A DNA stretch of 33,091 bases, from assembly GCF_024721315.2 (NCBI RefSeq), contig NZ_JANFAK020000098.1, positions 1 through 33,091 of the forward strand. The letters run 5' to 3'. Below are positions 9,065 to 17,169 of the stretch, in pieces. A program made the position numbers and the translations under genes. The first letter of the stretch is position 1; the number at the start of each line of letters is the position of its first letter. Source of the DNA: Streptomyces sp. Isolate_45. Its GTDB lineage: Bacteria; Actinomycetota; Actinomycetes; Streptomycetales; Streptomycetaceae. The notes under the pieces were generated by a model. That model saw nothing but the letters and a program-made list of their open reading frames with translations. It was not told the origin of the DNA and did no database searches.

Positions 9065-10057
9065 TCAGGACGGAGACGGTTCCGGGATGAGTGTTTCCCG
9101 GCCGATCCGGTTGCCGTCTCGGTAGACCGTCACGGTGTCCGCGTCGATGCGGTAGCTGTACGGGTCGTTGCGCGCCTCGAAGCCGCTCGTTGTCTCCTCG
9201 GCAGGCATGGCGATTCCCGGCTCGCGCTGGTTGCTGAACTCCCCGTAGTAGTAGAGGCCTCCGCCACTCGTCCGACAGAGCGTGATCTGTTTGTTCTCCG
9301 TTCGAAACGCCTTGACCAACTCCGCCCCGTCTCCGGCAGGGATGGCCTCGGCGATCCGGCCGGGGCAGGAGGCGGCCGTGGGCTTCGGGCTGCCGGAGCC
9401 CGAGCGGGAGCCGTCACTCTCCGACGTCAGGAGATCCTGGACGCCTCTGGACAGCATCGGCAGCAGGAACATCACGACGAACAATCCGAGACACCCCAGG
9501 GCGCAGCCCTTGCCCTTACCGGACCGCTTCGGCGGCCCGTAGGAAGGAGGGCGGTACGGAGCGGTGTAAGGAGGAGGCATGTACGGAGGGGTGTACGGCG
9601 GGGCCGGGACGGGCGGTGGAGGGGCCGGGGCGGTGGACGGGGGTGCGTACCCGCCGGCGGCCGAGGGGTAGAACACCTCCGCCGGCTCGCGGCGGGGCGG
9701 CACGGTGGGGCTCGAAGTCGTCTTCCGGGTGGTCGTCTTCCTGGGGGCTGCCGCCTTCTTCGCGGTGGTGGGCTTGGGCGCGGCCGCCCTCTTCGCGGCG
9801 GGCTTGCGCGGTGACGGCTCCTTTGGGGCAGCCTTCTTCGTCGCCGCTTTCCAGCCGGTCGCGCAACCTATGCAGCTCAGATCGGCCTGACCGTTGTTCG
9901 TACCGCACTGGGCGCAGTTCCAGTTGCTCGACGGCTCGGCAAGGGACCGTTTCCGTGCAGGCGGTCTACTTCGGTCCGTATCGCATGCCTTACACGCTTT
10001 CGCGGCAGGCGCGTTGTAGACGTCGCATGCCGTGCAGCGCCAGTTGGCCCCGGCCAC
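9065..10057 (-). CDS. RanBP2-type zinc-finger membrane protein, last gene of the signalling operon
   Basis: 330 residues, GTG start at 10057 behind AGGAGGGG. Two zinc fingers of the RanBP2 type lie at 6-26 and 46-65, each with W-x-C-x2-C, Asn and a C-x2-C pair. A Lys/Ala/Pro-rich histone-tail-like stretch (70-115) and a Pro/Tyr-rich stretch (120-178) follow. A single transmembrane helix spans about 185-206 (ALGCLGLFVVMFLLPML). The outer domain (207-330) has two cysteines (231, 261) and ends in beta-rich sequence (YSYRIDADTVTVYRDGNRIG). The topology suggests cytoplasmic fingers that bind a protein or nucleic acid and an external sensor or anchor domain. It starts 31 bp after the 143-residue gene. 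Domain reading is firm; role unknown. Confidence 0.85.
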   Translation of the reverse strand: MAGANWRCTACDVYNAPAAKACKACDTDRSRPPARKRSLAEPSSNWNCAQCGTNNGQADLSCIGCATGWKAATKKAAPKEPSPRKPAAKRAAAPKPTTAKKAAAPRKTTTRKTTSSPTVPPRREPAEVFYPSAAGGYAPPSTAPAPPPPVPAPPYTPPYMPPPYTAPYRPPSYGPPKRSGKGKGCALGCLGLFVVMFLLPMLSRGVQDLLTSESDGSRSGSGSPKPTAASCPGRIAEAIPAGDGAELVKAFRTENKQITLCRTSGGGLYYYGEFSNQREPGIAMPAEETTSGFEARNDPYSYRIDADTVTVYRDGNRIGRETLIPEPSPS

Positions 10058-10088
10058 CGTCGCTTCCCCTCCTATTGTCGCGAGCTGG

Positions 10089-10520
10089 TCAGGGTGCCGG
10101 CTCCGTCGTGATCCGGTCGAAGATCTCCGCGTACAGTTCCTCGGAGTCCGCGTTCGTGGACCCTGTGATCCAGTTCGGGTCGTCTCGAGGAATGCGGCTC
10201 ACGGCGTCCTCCTGGTCTCCGTCGTCCGGCGGACCGAGGATGCCGTACCTGGCACGAACCTCCGTCATGAACCGTACGGCTGAAGCCGCGTACTGGGTGG
10301 GAACGTCGACCCGTACCATGAGCATCCCGCTCGCCCCCTCGCTCGTCCCCTCCGGCCGGAACCAGAAGATCAGCTGGACTTCGCCCGGCTGTCCATGAGC
10401 CCTGCTGTGCAGCGAGGTGCAGCGTGTCACCGAGAGGTCCAGCACGCCGAAGCGGTGCCAGTTGAAGATGAAGGTACCGTCGGCCAGCTTCACCGACGCG
10501 CCCGGGAGGTCGAGGTTCAC
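10089..10520 (-). CDS. Small unknown protein coupled to the vWA gene
   Basis: 143 residues. GTG at 10520 overlaps the TGA of the vWA gene (GTGA), and the reading upstream of it only shadows that gene, so the start is well supported. Residues 8-90 alternate beta strands (TFIFNWHRFGVLDLSVT, EVQLIFWFRP, GMLMVRVDVP) and end with a helix (YAASAVRFMTEVRARYGI), a layout reminiscent of small PH-like domains, though I cannot assign one. The C-terminal third is acidic and Pro-rich. No signal peptide or transmembrane segment. Position between the vWA and zinc-finger genes implies a partner in the same system. Confidence 0.75.
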   Translation of the reverse strand: MNLDLPGASVKLADGTFIFNWHRFGVLDLSVTRCTSLHSRAHGQPGEVQLIFWFRPEGTSEGASGMLMVRVDVPTQYAASAVRFMTEVRARYGILGPPDDGDQEDAVSRIPRDDPNWITGSTNADSEELYAEIFDRITTEPAP

Positions 10521-11227
10521 AGGCTGTTCGCGATGGTCTCGATGATCTCGTCCATCTCGAATTCCTCCAGTCCTGCGCCGGCCTTTGACTCGAAATGCAG
10601 AGTCAGGTCCCATTCCTCGGCGATCGGGTCCTGCCACGGCGCTCCGTCCGGAGCGAACAGCACCAGACGTTTCGCGGACTGCTCCATCACCGCCGTCTGG
10701 CTGCGGGCATAGCCCCACTGCTCGAAGAGCTCGTCCATGGTGCGCGGGATGCCGGCCGGATAGGTCTGAGTCGAGGTCCCGACCGTCCCGAGAGGGTGGG
10801 CGGGGGCGTCCGTGAACAGCACGATGACGTGCCGCCTACGGTCGAGCCCCTTCTCCCAGGGCGAGTTGATCGCGAGAGCGAGCGCTTCGAGACCTGACTC
10901 CGGAATGTCGCCTCCGCCCCCGGCGTCGATGCCCCGTACGAATGCCTCGAAGTCCTTCGACTGGTCGGGCAGCACCAGGAAGCCCGTCTGCTCGATGGCA
11001 TCGTCGGCGTTGTCACCGAAATCGCGGAACGCAATGACCTTCAGCCGCAGTTGGCTGATGGCCTTGCCCTTTTTGGCCATCACCTCATTGAGCCGGTCGT
11101 GGAACTGGAGCGCGCTGGTCTTCACCGTGTCTAGGACCGGGAACATGCTGCCGGTCGCGTCGATGCACAACACGATGTCGACCGCATACTGCAGATTGCC
11201 CTGGTACTGGTCGATGTTGCCGTTCAT
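10517..11227 (-). CDS. von Willebrand factor A (TerY-like) domain protein
   Basis: 236 residues, essentially one vWA domain. The metal-ion-dependent adhesion site is intact: DATGSM (Asp23, Ser27), the GGGGDIPESG loop (104-113) and Asp140 in VLFTDAP. Such stand-alone vWA proteins occur with a PP2C phosphatase and a Ser/Thr kinase in the TerY-P triad, where the metal site is thought to mediate partner binding. Exactly those two genes precede it here. ATG 11227 follows GGAG by a few bases; the gap to the kinase gene is 31 bp and the next gene overlaps by 4 bp. No export signal, so cytoplasmic. Confidence 0.88.
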   Translation of the reverse strand: MNGNIDQYQGNLQYAVDIVLCIDATGSMFPVLDTVKTSALQFHDRLNEVMAKKGKAISQLRLKVIAFRDFGDNADDAIEQTGFLVLPDQSKDFEAFVRGIDAGGGGDIPESGLEALALAINSPWEKGLDRRRHVIVLFTDAPAHPLGTVGTSTQTYPAGIPRTMDELFEQWGYARSQTAVMEQSAKRLVLFAPDGAPWQDPIAEEWDLTLHFESKAGAGLEEFEMDEIIETIANSL

Positions 11228-11258
11228 CGGGTTTGTCTCCTCGAGGATCTCGGATGGC

Positions 11259-12428
11259 TTACGAGGTGTGCCGGCGGTCGCCGAGGTTGATGCGGACCCG
11301 CGATGTCCGCCCGGCGGCCGGCGCTGCCCCTTCCTCCTTCGCCGCCCTGGGGGGCGGGGAAGGAGGTGTGGACGACGGCGGGGACGTGGGTGCGGGTACC
11401 GTGCCGCGGCCGAGGTTGGTTCTGATCCGGCTGGTCCGCGTGATGGTGTCGTCGGCCGCCCCGGGCTTCGGGCCCGCCGGGCCCGGCGCCTCGGGTTCCG
11501 TCCTCGCCGGCTTGGCCGTACCCGGGCGCCGGTGTACGAGGGCGCACACCTGCGGGTCCGTGAGCGCCTTGAGATACGTGGCGATCCGCGGACGGTTCCT
11601 CGGCACTGGAGCGGTCATCGCCCGGATGAGCCCCTGCACGGAATCCGAGAGCCGCGGGTCCAGGTTCAATACCTCACCCGCGTTGACCGCGTCGGCCGGG
11701 GAACCGTACCGCGTGCTGTGTCCCGGAAGCGCGCCGGTCAGGTAGTAGTGCGTCATCAGGCCCAGCGCGAAGACGTCCACCGCCGTTGTCAGATGCTCCG
11801 GCTGGACGGTCTCGTCCTCCTGGACGTACCGGCGCCACTCTGGTGCCCCGTACAAGGAGTCCCCGGCGACCTCCTGGCGGCCCGGGGGACTGCCCGACAC
11901 GTACGAGTCGTCGAAGTCGATCAGCTTCGCCGAGTAGAACACGACCCTGTCGCGCTTCTGGATCAGGACATTCAGCGGCTTGAGGTCACCATGCACCACG
12001 TCGATGTCGTGGAGCAGCTGGAGGCTCAGCGCCAGCGTCTTCAGCAGCACCGCCTTCTGCCGGGGTTCCAGTGCCTGGGGCTTCTCCAGGCTGGAGGTGT
12101 CGATCCGCTCGGTGACCTTGTAGTACGTGCTGCCCTCGTGGAAGAAGTCTGTGGCCAGCACCAGATTGCCGCCGCCGACAGCGTCCGGGCGCAGCCGCTT
12201 CATGATGCCGCGGTGCCGGTCCTCGAACTCCTGGCACACTTGGAGGCGGATCCGCTGGCTGACGGCACTCGCGGTGGACCCCTCGCGCGGACGTTTGGGT
12301 TCGAGGAAGCGCTTCAGGAAGTACTGATGGCCGTCTTTCTCGGCGAACGCCCACATGCATTTTCCGCCGTTGGCGTTGGTCGGCTCGCTGACCACGAGGT
12401 ATCCCGCGATCTCATCGCCCTGCTTCAT
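11259..12428 (-). CDS. Serine/threonine protein kinase with repeated tail motif
   Basis: 389 residues. ATG 12428 overlaps the phosphatase stop (ATGA), discarding the longer Arg-rich reading upstream. Kinase features: Lys39 in YFLKRF as ATP-binding lysine, the catalytic loop VHGDLKPLNVL with Asp148 and Asn153, and the metal-binding DFDD (171-174, in place of DFG). The glycine loop is degenerate (GGKC at 21-24). The domain ends near residue 300. The remaining tail is Pro/Ala-rich and contains two copies of RTSR[IV]RxNLG (331-340 and 374-383), the second almost at the C-terminus. There is no transmembrane helix. The paired PP2C gene immediately upstream suggests reversible phosphorylation; the tail repeats are candidate phosphorylation or docking sites. 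Confidence 0.9.
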   Translation of the reverse strand: MKQGDEIAGYLVVSEPTNANGGKCMWAFAEKDGHQYFLKRFLEPKRPREGSTASAVSQRIRLQVCQEFEDRHRGIMKRLRPDAVGGGNLVLATDFFHEGSTYYKVTERIDTSSLEKPQALEPRQKAVLLKTLALSLQLLHDIDVVHGDLKPLNVLIQKRDRVVFYSAKLIDFDDSYVSGSPPGRQEVAGDSLYGAPEWRRYVQEDETVQPEHLTTAVDVFALGLMTHYYLTGALPGHSTRYGSPADAVNAGEVLNLDPRLSDSVQGLIRAMTAPVPRNRPRIATYLKALTDPQVCALVHRRPGTAKPARTEPEAPGPAGPKPGAADDTITRTSRIRTNLGRGTVPAPTSPPSSTPPSPPPRAAKEEGAAPAAGRTSRVRINLGDRRHTS

Positions 12429-13636
12429 GCCTGCTCCTCCTGCGGTGCCGGCAGGTATGCCTCGTAGCCGGTGCGGTAGCCGTGCCAGGTGTCGTCCTGC
12501 CAGGCCCGTACAGCAGATGCCGGATCGGTGTGCGTGGGCCGGTTCTTCCGGCAGAACCCGGCAATGAACTGCTGGCGCGCGGCGAATGCGTCCCGTAGAC
12601 ACGCGAAGTCCTTGTAGCCGAGCGCGATGAGGCCGAGCGAGGCGTCATCGGCGGTGTAGACCTGCACGCTCCGGCGGATCAGGTCGGCCCACTCCGTCTC
12701 ACAGTTCGCGTGCCGCAGGGTGGACAGCAGGGTGTTCTCGAAGTCCGCCGGGGTGTGGACGTACCCGTAGAACCCGTCCGTGGCCGTCAGTAGGACACAG
12801 GGCAGCGGGAACTTGAACGAGTGCTCCTGGACGTAGAAGTCGCGGTCCGCGCTAACCGTGTTGGTCATCGGCGGGTCCGAACGCAGCAGTTCCAGCGCGT
12901 CGCTCACCTCGGTGTGGTCCCGAGTCAGTACCTGGAGCCCGGCCTCCGGGTCCAGCAGATAGGCGCGGGAGTCCCCGGCCCACAGAGCCAGGCCTTCCAA
13001 TTGGCCTTCTGGCGGCAGGCTGAATTCGATGGCGGCCAGGGTGGTCGGCAGTTGGCGCCGCATCCTGCCGACGATCTTGCTGCGTCGCTTCGGGGCCCGC
13101 TCGTGGAAGAAGTCCAAGTATCCCTTGAGGTTTTCGGCATCGGCGGCTTCCCTTGCGGTGGTCACCTCCTGGAACCAGCAGTCCATGGCGAGCCGGGCGA
13201 CGCGTGCCCCTACCCACGCGCCCGTCCGCTGCTCACCGTCCTGGGCCTGCCAGGCGGGCGAGGAACCGGAGCCGCCCGAACCGTCGAAGACGCCGATCAG
13301 GCCCCGATGTGTCGTCAGGTGGTAGGCGAGTAGCGGCTCGGCGTCCTCGCCGCGCCCCGGCACGCGTTCTGTCCATACGCCGATGGTGTGGAGCCCGGGA
13401 GTGCCGTGGCCCCAGATCATCCGGGGGGCGGGCTGGGGTCCCGGTGCGTCGGAACCGGTCGGCTGTGGTGATGACGAACCGGTGGCCGGTGCGCCGGAAG
13501 GCGGCAGGTGGGCCGAGCCGCTTTCGTGCAACGTCGGCCGCTCCTCCGCGCGGGACGGTGAGGAGGGCAGGGCGACCGGACCGCGGCCGATGATGCGGGA
13601 CCCGTCGTCCTCGGCATCCTGGTGCGGTGGAGTCAT
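12425..13636 (-). CDS. PP2C-family protein phosphatase
   Basis: 403 residues. The first 70 residues are Ser/Pro-rich and probably disordered. The PP2C domain (75-345) shows the expected metal-binding and core motifs: GVFDGSGGSG (115-124), LALWAGDSRAY (216-226), LTRDHTEV (237-244), LLTATDGFYG (282-291) and DDASLGLIALG (330-340). The usual DGHGG is DGSGG here. The last 60 residues form a helical extension. Overlaps both neighbours by 4 bp (ATGA at 13633-13636 and 12425-12428), indicating obligatory co-expression with the SPFH-like and kinase genes. Likely reverses the neighbouring kinase. Confidence 0.9.
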   Translation of the reverse strand: MTPPHQDAEDDGSRIIGRGPVALPSSPSRAEERPTLHESGSAHLPPSGAPATGSSSPQPTGSDAPGPQPAPRMIWGHGTPGLHTIGVWTERVPGRGEDAEPLLAYHLTTHRGLIGVFDGSGGSGSSPAWQAQDGEQRTGAWVGARVARLAMDCWFQEVTTAREAADAENLKGYLDFFHERAPKRRSKIVGRMRRQLPTTLAAIEFSLPPEGQLEGLALWAGDSRAYLLDPEAGLQVLTRDHTEVSDALELLRSDPPMTNTVSADRDFYVQEHSFKFPLPCVLLTATDGFYGYVHTPADFENTLLSTLRHANCETEWADLIRRSVQVYTADDASLGLIALGYKDFACLRDAFAARQQFIAGFCRKNRPTHTDPASAVRAWQDDTWHGYRTGYEAYLPAPQEEQA

Positions 13637-14919
13637 GCTCGCTCGCCGCCGTCCGCGCCGCGCTGCCGCTTCGCCGTGCCCCGTACCCGGCTCACCCGCC
13701 TGGGCTGCTCGGACGCCGGGGTGGCGGCGTCGTAGGGGCGTTCCGATCCGGAGTGGCGCGCGGGGCCGGGCAGTCGTGAGGGCTTGGCCATGCCGACCGT
13801 ACCGGAGGCCGGCCGGTCACCGGGGGCCCGTCCCCCTCCGCCTGCTTCCGGCCGACCCGGCGGTGTCGTGGGCGGTACCGGTTCGTCTTCCGGCGGAACC
13901 GTCGACCCCGGTGTCACCACCTCGCCCCGCAAGGGCGTCCTCCCCGATGTCCAGGGCTTCGCGGCAGGCGACGTACGTCCGCTAGGGCCGGGATCCGGCG
14001 AGGGACGGCCCGCGTCCCCCGTTGGCCCGGGGGCCGAGAGCAGAGGGTCGCGTCCGGAGGAGAGAGCGCCTCGCAGGCGTCCTCGCCGCGGTCCGCCGAA
14101 TGGCTCGTCCTCGCCTCCGAGAATTCCGTCGATCACGGCTCGCTCGAGCTCCGCCTGCTCGAACGGCTCACGGTCGGCGTCTCCCCGTTCCAGCACCATG
14201 CGCAGGGTCTGGAGACGTGCCTCCCGCTGCTCGGCCTGGCCTTTCTCGACCCAGGCGAGTGCGGCGCGCGGGCCCTCCCTCTCCATGATCTCGGCGATGA
14301 TGCCTTCCACGCCCTCGTCCCGCATCAGCTCCAGATGGCGCCGGCGCCGCATTCCGTCGAGCCTGGTCTCCCGTACGACATCGCGGAATTCCCGTCCGCT
14401 GGTGGCGATCTCGTCCTCGTCGATGAGCAGTTCCACATGAAGGCCGCGCAACAGTACGGCCGAATCACCCGTGAAGCCGCTGACCGAGGCGTTCAACGCC
14501 CGCTCCGCCTGGTGGAATTCAGCGACGTCGTACTCCCGCGCCACCGCCCGGAGCATCGTGCGCAGGTGCCCGTACAGGGCTCCGCTCATGTCCCGGATGC
14601 CGCGCCGGACGACCTCGGCCGGATTGGCGACCCGGCAGACGAGATCGACCCTGCTGCGGAACGAGAAGGTGGCGTCCCTGCTGAGTAGCGGAATGTCCAG
14701 GATCAGCCGGTGCTCAGCGAGATCGACGGTGTACACGCTCTGGTACGAACCGAACCGGGCCGCCGGAATCTCTTCGCCCGGCAGGATCGTCAGAGCGGCC
14801 CCGCTGTCGGGCACCAGGACGAGCGCCCGCCCCGGGGCCGGGGGCCGCAGCGGGTTGATGAGCCGCCAGCGCGGCACGGGCTGGAGGTCCAGCACAGGGT
14901 CGTAGGTCAGTTCCGTCAC
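13633..14919 (-). CDS. SPFH/band-7-like protein with disordered tail
   Basis: 428 residues, GTG start at 14919 after GAGGAG (14924-14929), 10 bp downstream of the NTPase stop. Residues 30-170 read as an SPFH (stomatin/prohibitin) core: ALVLVPDSGAALTILPGEEI, a strand-rich FSFRSRVDLVCRVANPAEVV, then helices DMSGALYGHLRTMLRAVARE and a strand-loop LLRGLHVELLIDEDE. Residues 175-260 are charged helices (REFRDVVRETRLDGMRRRRH, EQREARLQTLRMVLERGD) that could form a coiled coil. Residues 270-428 are Gly/Pro/Arg-rich and disordered. No obvious transmembrane helix. SPFH proteins form oligomeric rings or membrane scaffolds, so this may be the assembly platform of the system. Family call is by pattern only. 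Confidence 0.65.
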   Translation of the reverse strand: MTELTYDPVLDLQPVPRWRLINPLRPPAPGRALVLVPDSGAALTILPGEEIPAARFGSYQSVYTVDLAEHRLILDIPLLSRDATFSFRSRVDLVCRVANPAEVVRRGIRDMSGALYGHLRTMLRAVAREYDVAEFHQAERALNASVSGFTGDSAVLLRGLHVELLIDEDEIATSGREFRDVVRETRLDGMRRRRHLELMRDEGVEGIIAEIMEREGPRAALAWVEKGQAEQREARLQTLRMVLERGDADREPFEQAELERAVIDGILGGEDEPFGGPRRGRLRGALSSGRDPLLSAPGPTGDAGRPSPDPGPSGRTSPAAKPWTSGRTPLRGEVVTPGSTVPPEDEPVPPTTPPGRPEAGGGGRAPGDRPASGTVGMAKPSRLPGPARHSGSERPYDAATPASEQPRRVSRVRGTAKRQRGADGGERA

Positions 14920-14929
14920 CGTTCTCCTC

Positions 14930-17155
14930 TCACAGCTCAAGAGCGCGCGCCAGGTCCTCGGCACGCGCGGAGGGGTGTTCCCTGTCGCCGGCCCACTTCG
15001 TCAGCCACCAGTGCAAGCGCTCCCGGTGCTTGCCCGGGAGACGTGCGATGTCGAGCACCAGGGTGCGCAGGGGTGCCGGACCTCCCGGGCACGAGTCGGC
15101 GTAGGTGTCGATCCATCCGCGCAGGGCCGCGAACGCCGGCTCCTGCACGGGCTTGCGGGCCAGTGCACGTCCCCAGAGCTCAGCCAGTGCCCGGCGGTGG
15201 TGGGGCAGCACGCTCAGGAGCAGCGGCACGCCGTCGACGGCTCCCTCCGGTCCCGCTGCGCCAGGTACGGCCGAGGTGTACGGCGTCGAAGCGGCGAAGA
15301 CGAACGCCGAGAGCGTCTTGAGGACCATCGGCGACTGGTCCTGCGGCTGAGACCAGTGCAGGTATGCGGTCAGTACCTCCTGTGTGCGCCCCTGGTGAAG
15401 CAGGTTTACCCCGCCCCAGGCGACCGGGGTCAATGTGCCCCAGTCGTCCCCCCGGTCCAGCGCACTGCGCAGCACGCCCAAGGCTCGATCCGGGGCGTTG
15501 CGGCCGAAGAGCCCGCCGACCGCGGTGGCCGCGGTGCCTGCCAGCCGCCGCTCGTACGCCGAGTGGCCGCCGCCCGCCCACTGGTGCAGCAGCTCCCAGA
15601 CCGGATCGGCTGTGGCGGGAGTCGATCCGGCCACGCCGATGGCCGTTGCCGCAGCCTGCCGCACAGGCCACGAAGTGCTTCCGGCCCAGGACTTCACGAA
15701 GCGGTGCACCGCGTAGTGGTAGTCGGACCGGGCCAGCACCCCGCTCGCGACGGCTGCCTGGGCCCTGACCTCCAGATCGGAGTGGCCGAGCAGTCGCCGC
15801 AACCACTGGAGCACCGCTTCCCGGCGCCCGTCCAGCGTGGTCCACGCGTAGGTGAGTACCACGTGGCGCACCAACGCACTGCGAAAACGCACCCGGGGAG
15901 ACCCGGGCAGTTCCCCCGGTCCGGGGAAGACCAGCTCGATCCAGGGCTGGTCCTGCTCCAGGCGGTCCCGGAAACGCACATCCGGCGGCGTCGGCTCCTC
16001 GGGCGACAGGGCTTGGCGAAGGCGGAGCGCGGCATCGGCGACGGTGAGGTAACTGCTGCCCTCCAGCACGGCGACCGCGAGTGCGAAGGCGATGGCCTCC
16101 GGCTCGTGATGGGTGCGGAACCACGTGTAGACCTGATCGCTGGGGTCACGTAACGCGGTGACGGCCGCTGCCAGGTCGCCGCCGGCTGTGACCACCGAAG
16201 CGAGCCGCACCGCATGGGAGGCCAGCGGCTGTTCCCTCAGAGCGGTCAAGGCGCCCGAGGCGTCCAGCAACGCCATCAGCTCGCCCCGGCGCTCGGGATC
16301 AGCGCCGTGCCCGAGTATCCGGCGCTCCAGCACGGCGAGTGGATCCACCGGACTCAGCCCGTGCCACGCGAGGTCGTCACCGCCGGGACCGGATACCGCC
16401 GCTTCGACCTCAGGGCCGCCGATGAGCACGAGATGGGCCCCGGCAGCCCGGAGCTTCGATGCCGCACCCGCGAGTCCGCGTGCCGAAAGCCCGTCGGGAC
16501 AGCCGTCCAGCACGGCGATGCAGGCGCTCCGCTCTGCCGGGGGCTCCCACGCGGGGGAGACGATGGACACGGCGTCGAGAAGACGGTGACAGCCCCCGTC
16601 CGAGGAACTGTTCAGCACGAGCGCCTCGGCAAGCAGATTGACGGCCGCGGCCGTTCGCCCGCTACCGGGCGAGCCGGTCAGCACCAGCAGATGCCGCTTG
16701 CACAACGCGTCCAGTGCTTCGTCGTAACGCTCCGGCTGTACATAGAGATCCGTGTACTCGGTGATCTCATCCTCAGCCAGGGGCACCGTACCTGTGGATC
16801 CGCGTGGGGCCGCCGGGCCACGACCGGCGCCGAGGTTGAATCCGCCGCCGAAGCTCACCGTGTCGTTGAAGAGCGCCAGTGTGCCGATCCTGGTCCCGGA
16901 CGCGTCCGCGTTCAGCCGCTCGGCGATGCGGTCCGCGATGGCCCCGGCGCGCAGTGCCTCGGCCCTTTCGGCTTCGCTCTCCCCGCCACCCGCGGCCAGC
17001 GAGCGCAACGCGTCCGACTCACTGACCGGGCCGTCCTCGTCCGTCGTGCTGTCGGTTGCGGGTGACATGGGCGTCCCGTGCGTCGGGTCCTCCGAGACAG
17101 GGCCGGAGCCACCGGTTATGTGTACCGCCTCGTCTGGCAGAGGTTCCTTGCTCAT
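14930..17155 (-). CDS. STAND-type NTPase with helical repeats and amyloid-like motif
   Basis: 741 residues. Residues 1-85 are acidic and flexible. Residues 95-108 carry LFNDTVSFGGGFNL, which matches the C-terminal IFNEKVEVQGDWNI of the protein encoded just upstream. The NTPase begins near 135: Walker A GSPGSGRT (161-168), and a hydrophobic strand CIAVLDG (212-218) as Walker B candidate. From about 300 to the end it is all-helical with HEAT/armadillo-like repeats (YRKD-like pairs such as LEVRAQAAVASGVLA and WPVRQAAATAIGVAG), the sort of superstructure used for ligand sensing. This matches NLR/STAND conflict receptors: N-terminal signalling motif, NTPase switch, repeat sensor. ATG 17155 lies 14 bp after the preceding gene. 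The ligand cannot be deduced. Confidence 0.82.
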   Translation of the reverse strand: MSKEPLPDEAVHITGGSGPVSEDPTHGTPMSPATDSTTDEDGPVSESDALRSLAAGGGESEAERAEALRAGAIADRIAERLNADASGTRIGTLALFNDTVSFGGGFNLGAGRGPAAPRGSTGTVPLAEDEITEYTDLYVQPERYDEALDALCKRHLLVLTGSPGSGRTAAAVNLLAEALVLNSSSDGGCHRLLDAVSIVSPAWEPPAERSACIAVLDGCPDGLSARGLAGAASKLRAAGAHLVLIGGPEVEAAVSGPGGDDLAWHGLSPVDPLAVLERRILGHGADPERRGELMALLDASGALTALREQPLASHAVRLASVVTAGGDLAAAVTALRDPSDQVYTWFRTHHEPEAIAFALAVAVLEGSSYLTVADAALRLRQALSPEEPTPPDVRFRDRLEQDQPWIELVFPGPGELPGSPRVRFRSALVRHVVLTYAWTTLDGRREAVLQWLRRLLGHSDLEVRAQAAVASGVLARSDYHYAVHRFVKSWAGSTSWPVRQAAATAIGVAGSTPATADPVWELLHQWAGGGHSAYERRLAGTAATAVGGLFGRNAPDRALGVLRSALDRGDDWGTLTPVAWGGVNLLHQGRTQEVLTAYLHWSQPQDQSPMVLKTLSAFVFAASTPYTSAVPGAAGPEGAVDGVPLLLSVLPHHRRALAELWGRALARKPVQEPAFAALRGWIDTYADSCPGGPAPLRTLVLDIARLPGKHRERLHWWLTKWAGDREHPSARAEDLARALEL

Positions 17156-17169
17156 GAACGTTCAGCCCG

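Noticed and set aside
12429..12602. N-terminal extension of the kinase upstream of 12428
   Set aside because: Arg-rich, out of character, and inside the phosphatase gene; the ATGA overlap marks the proper start.
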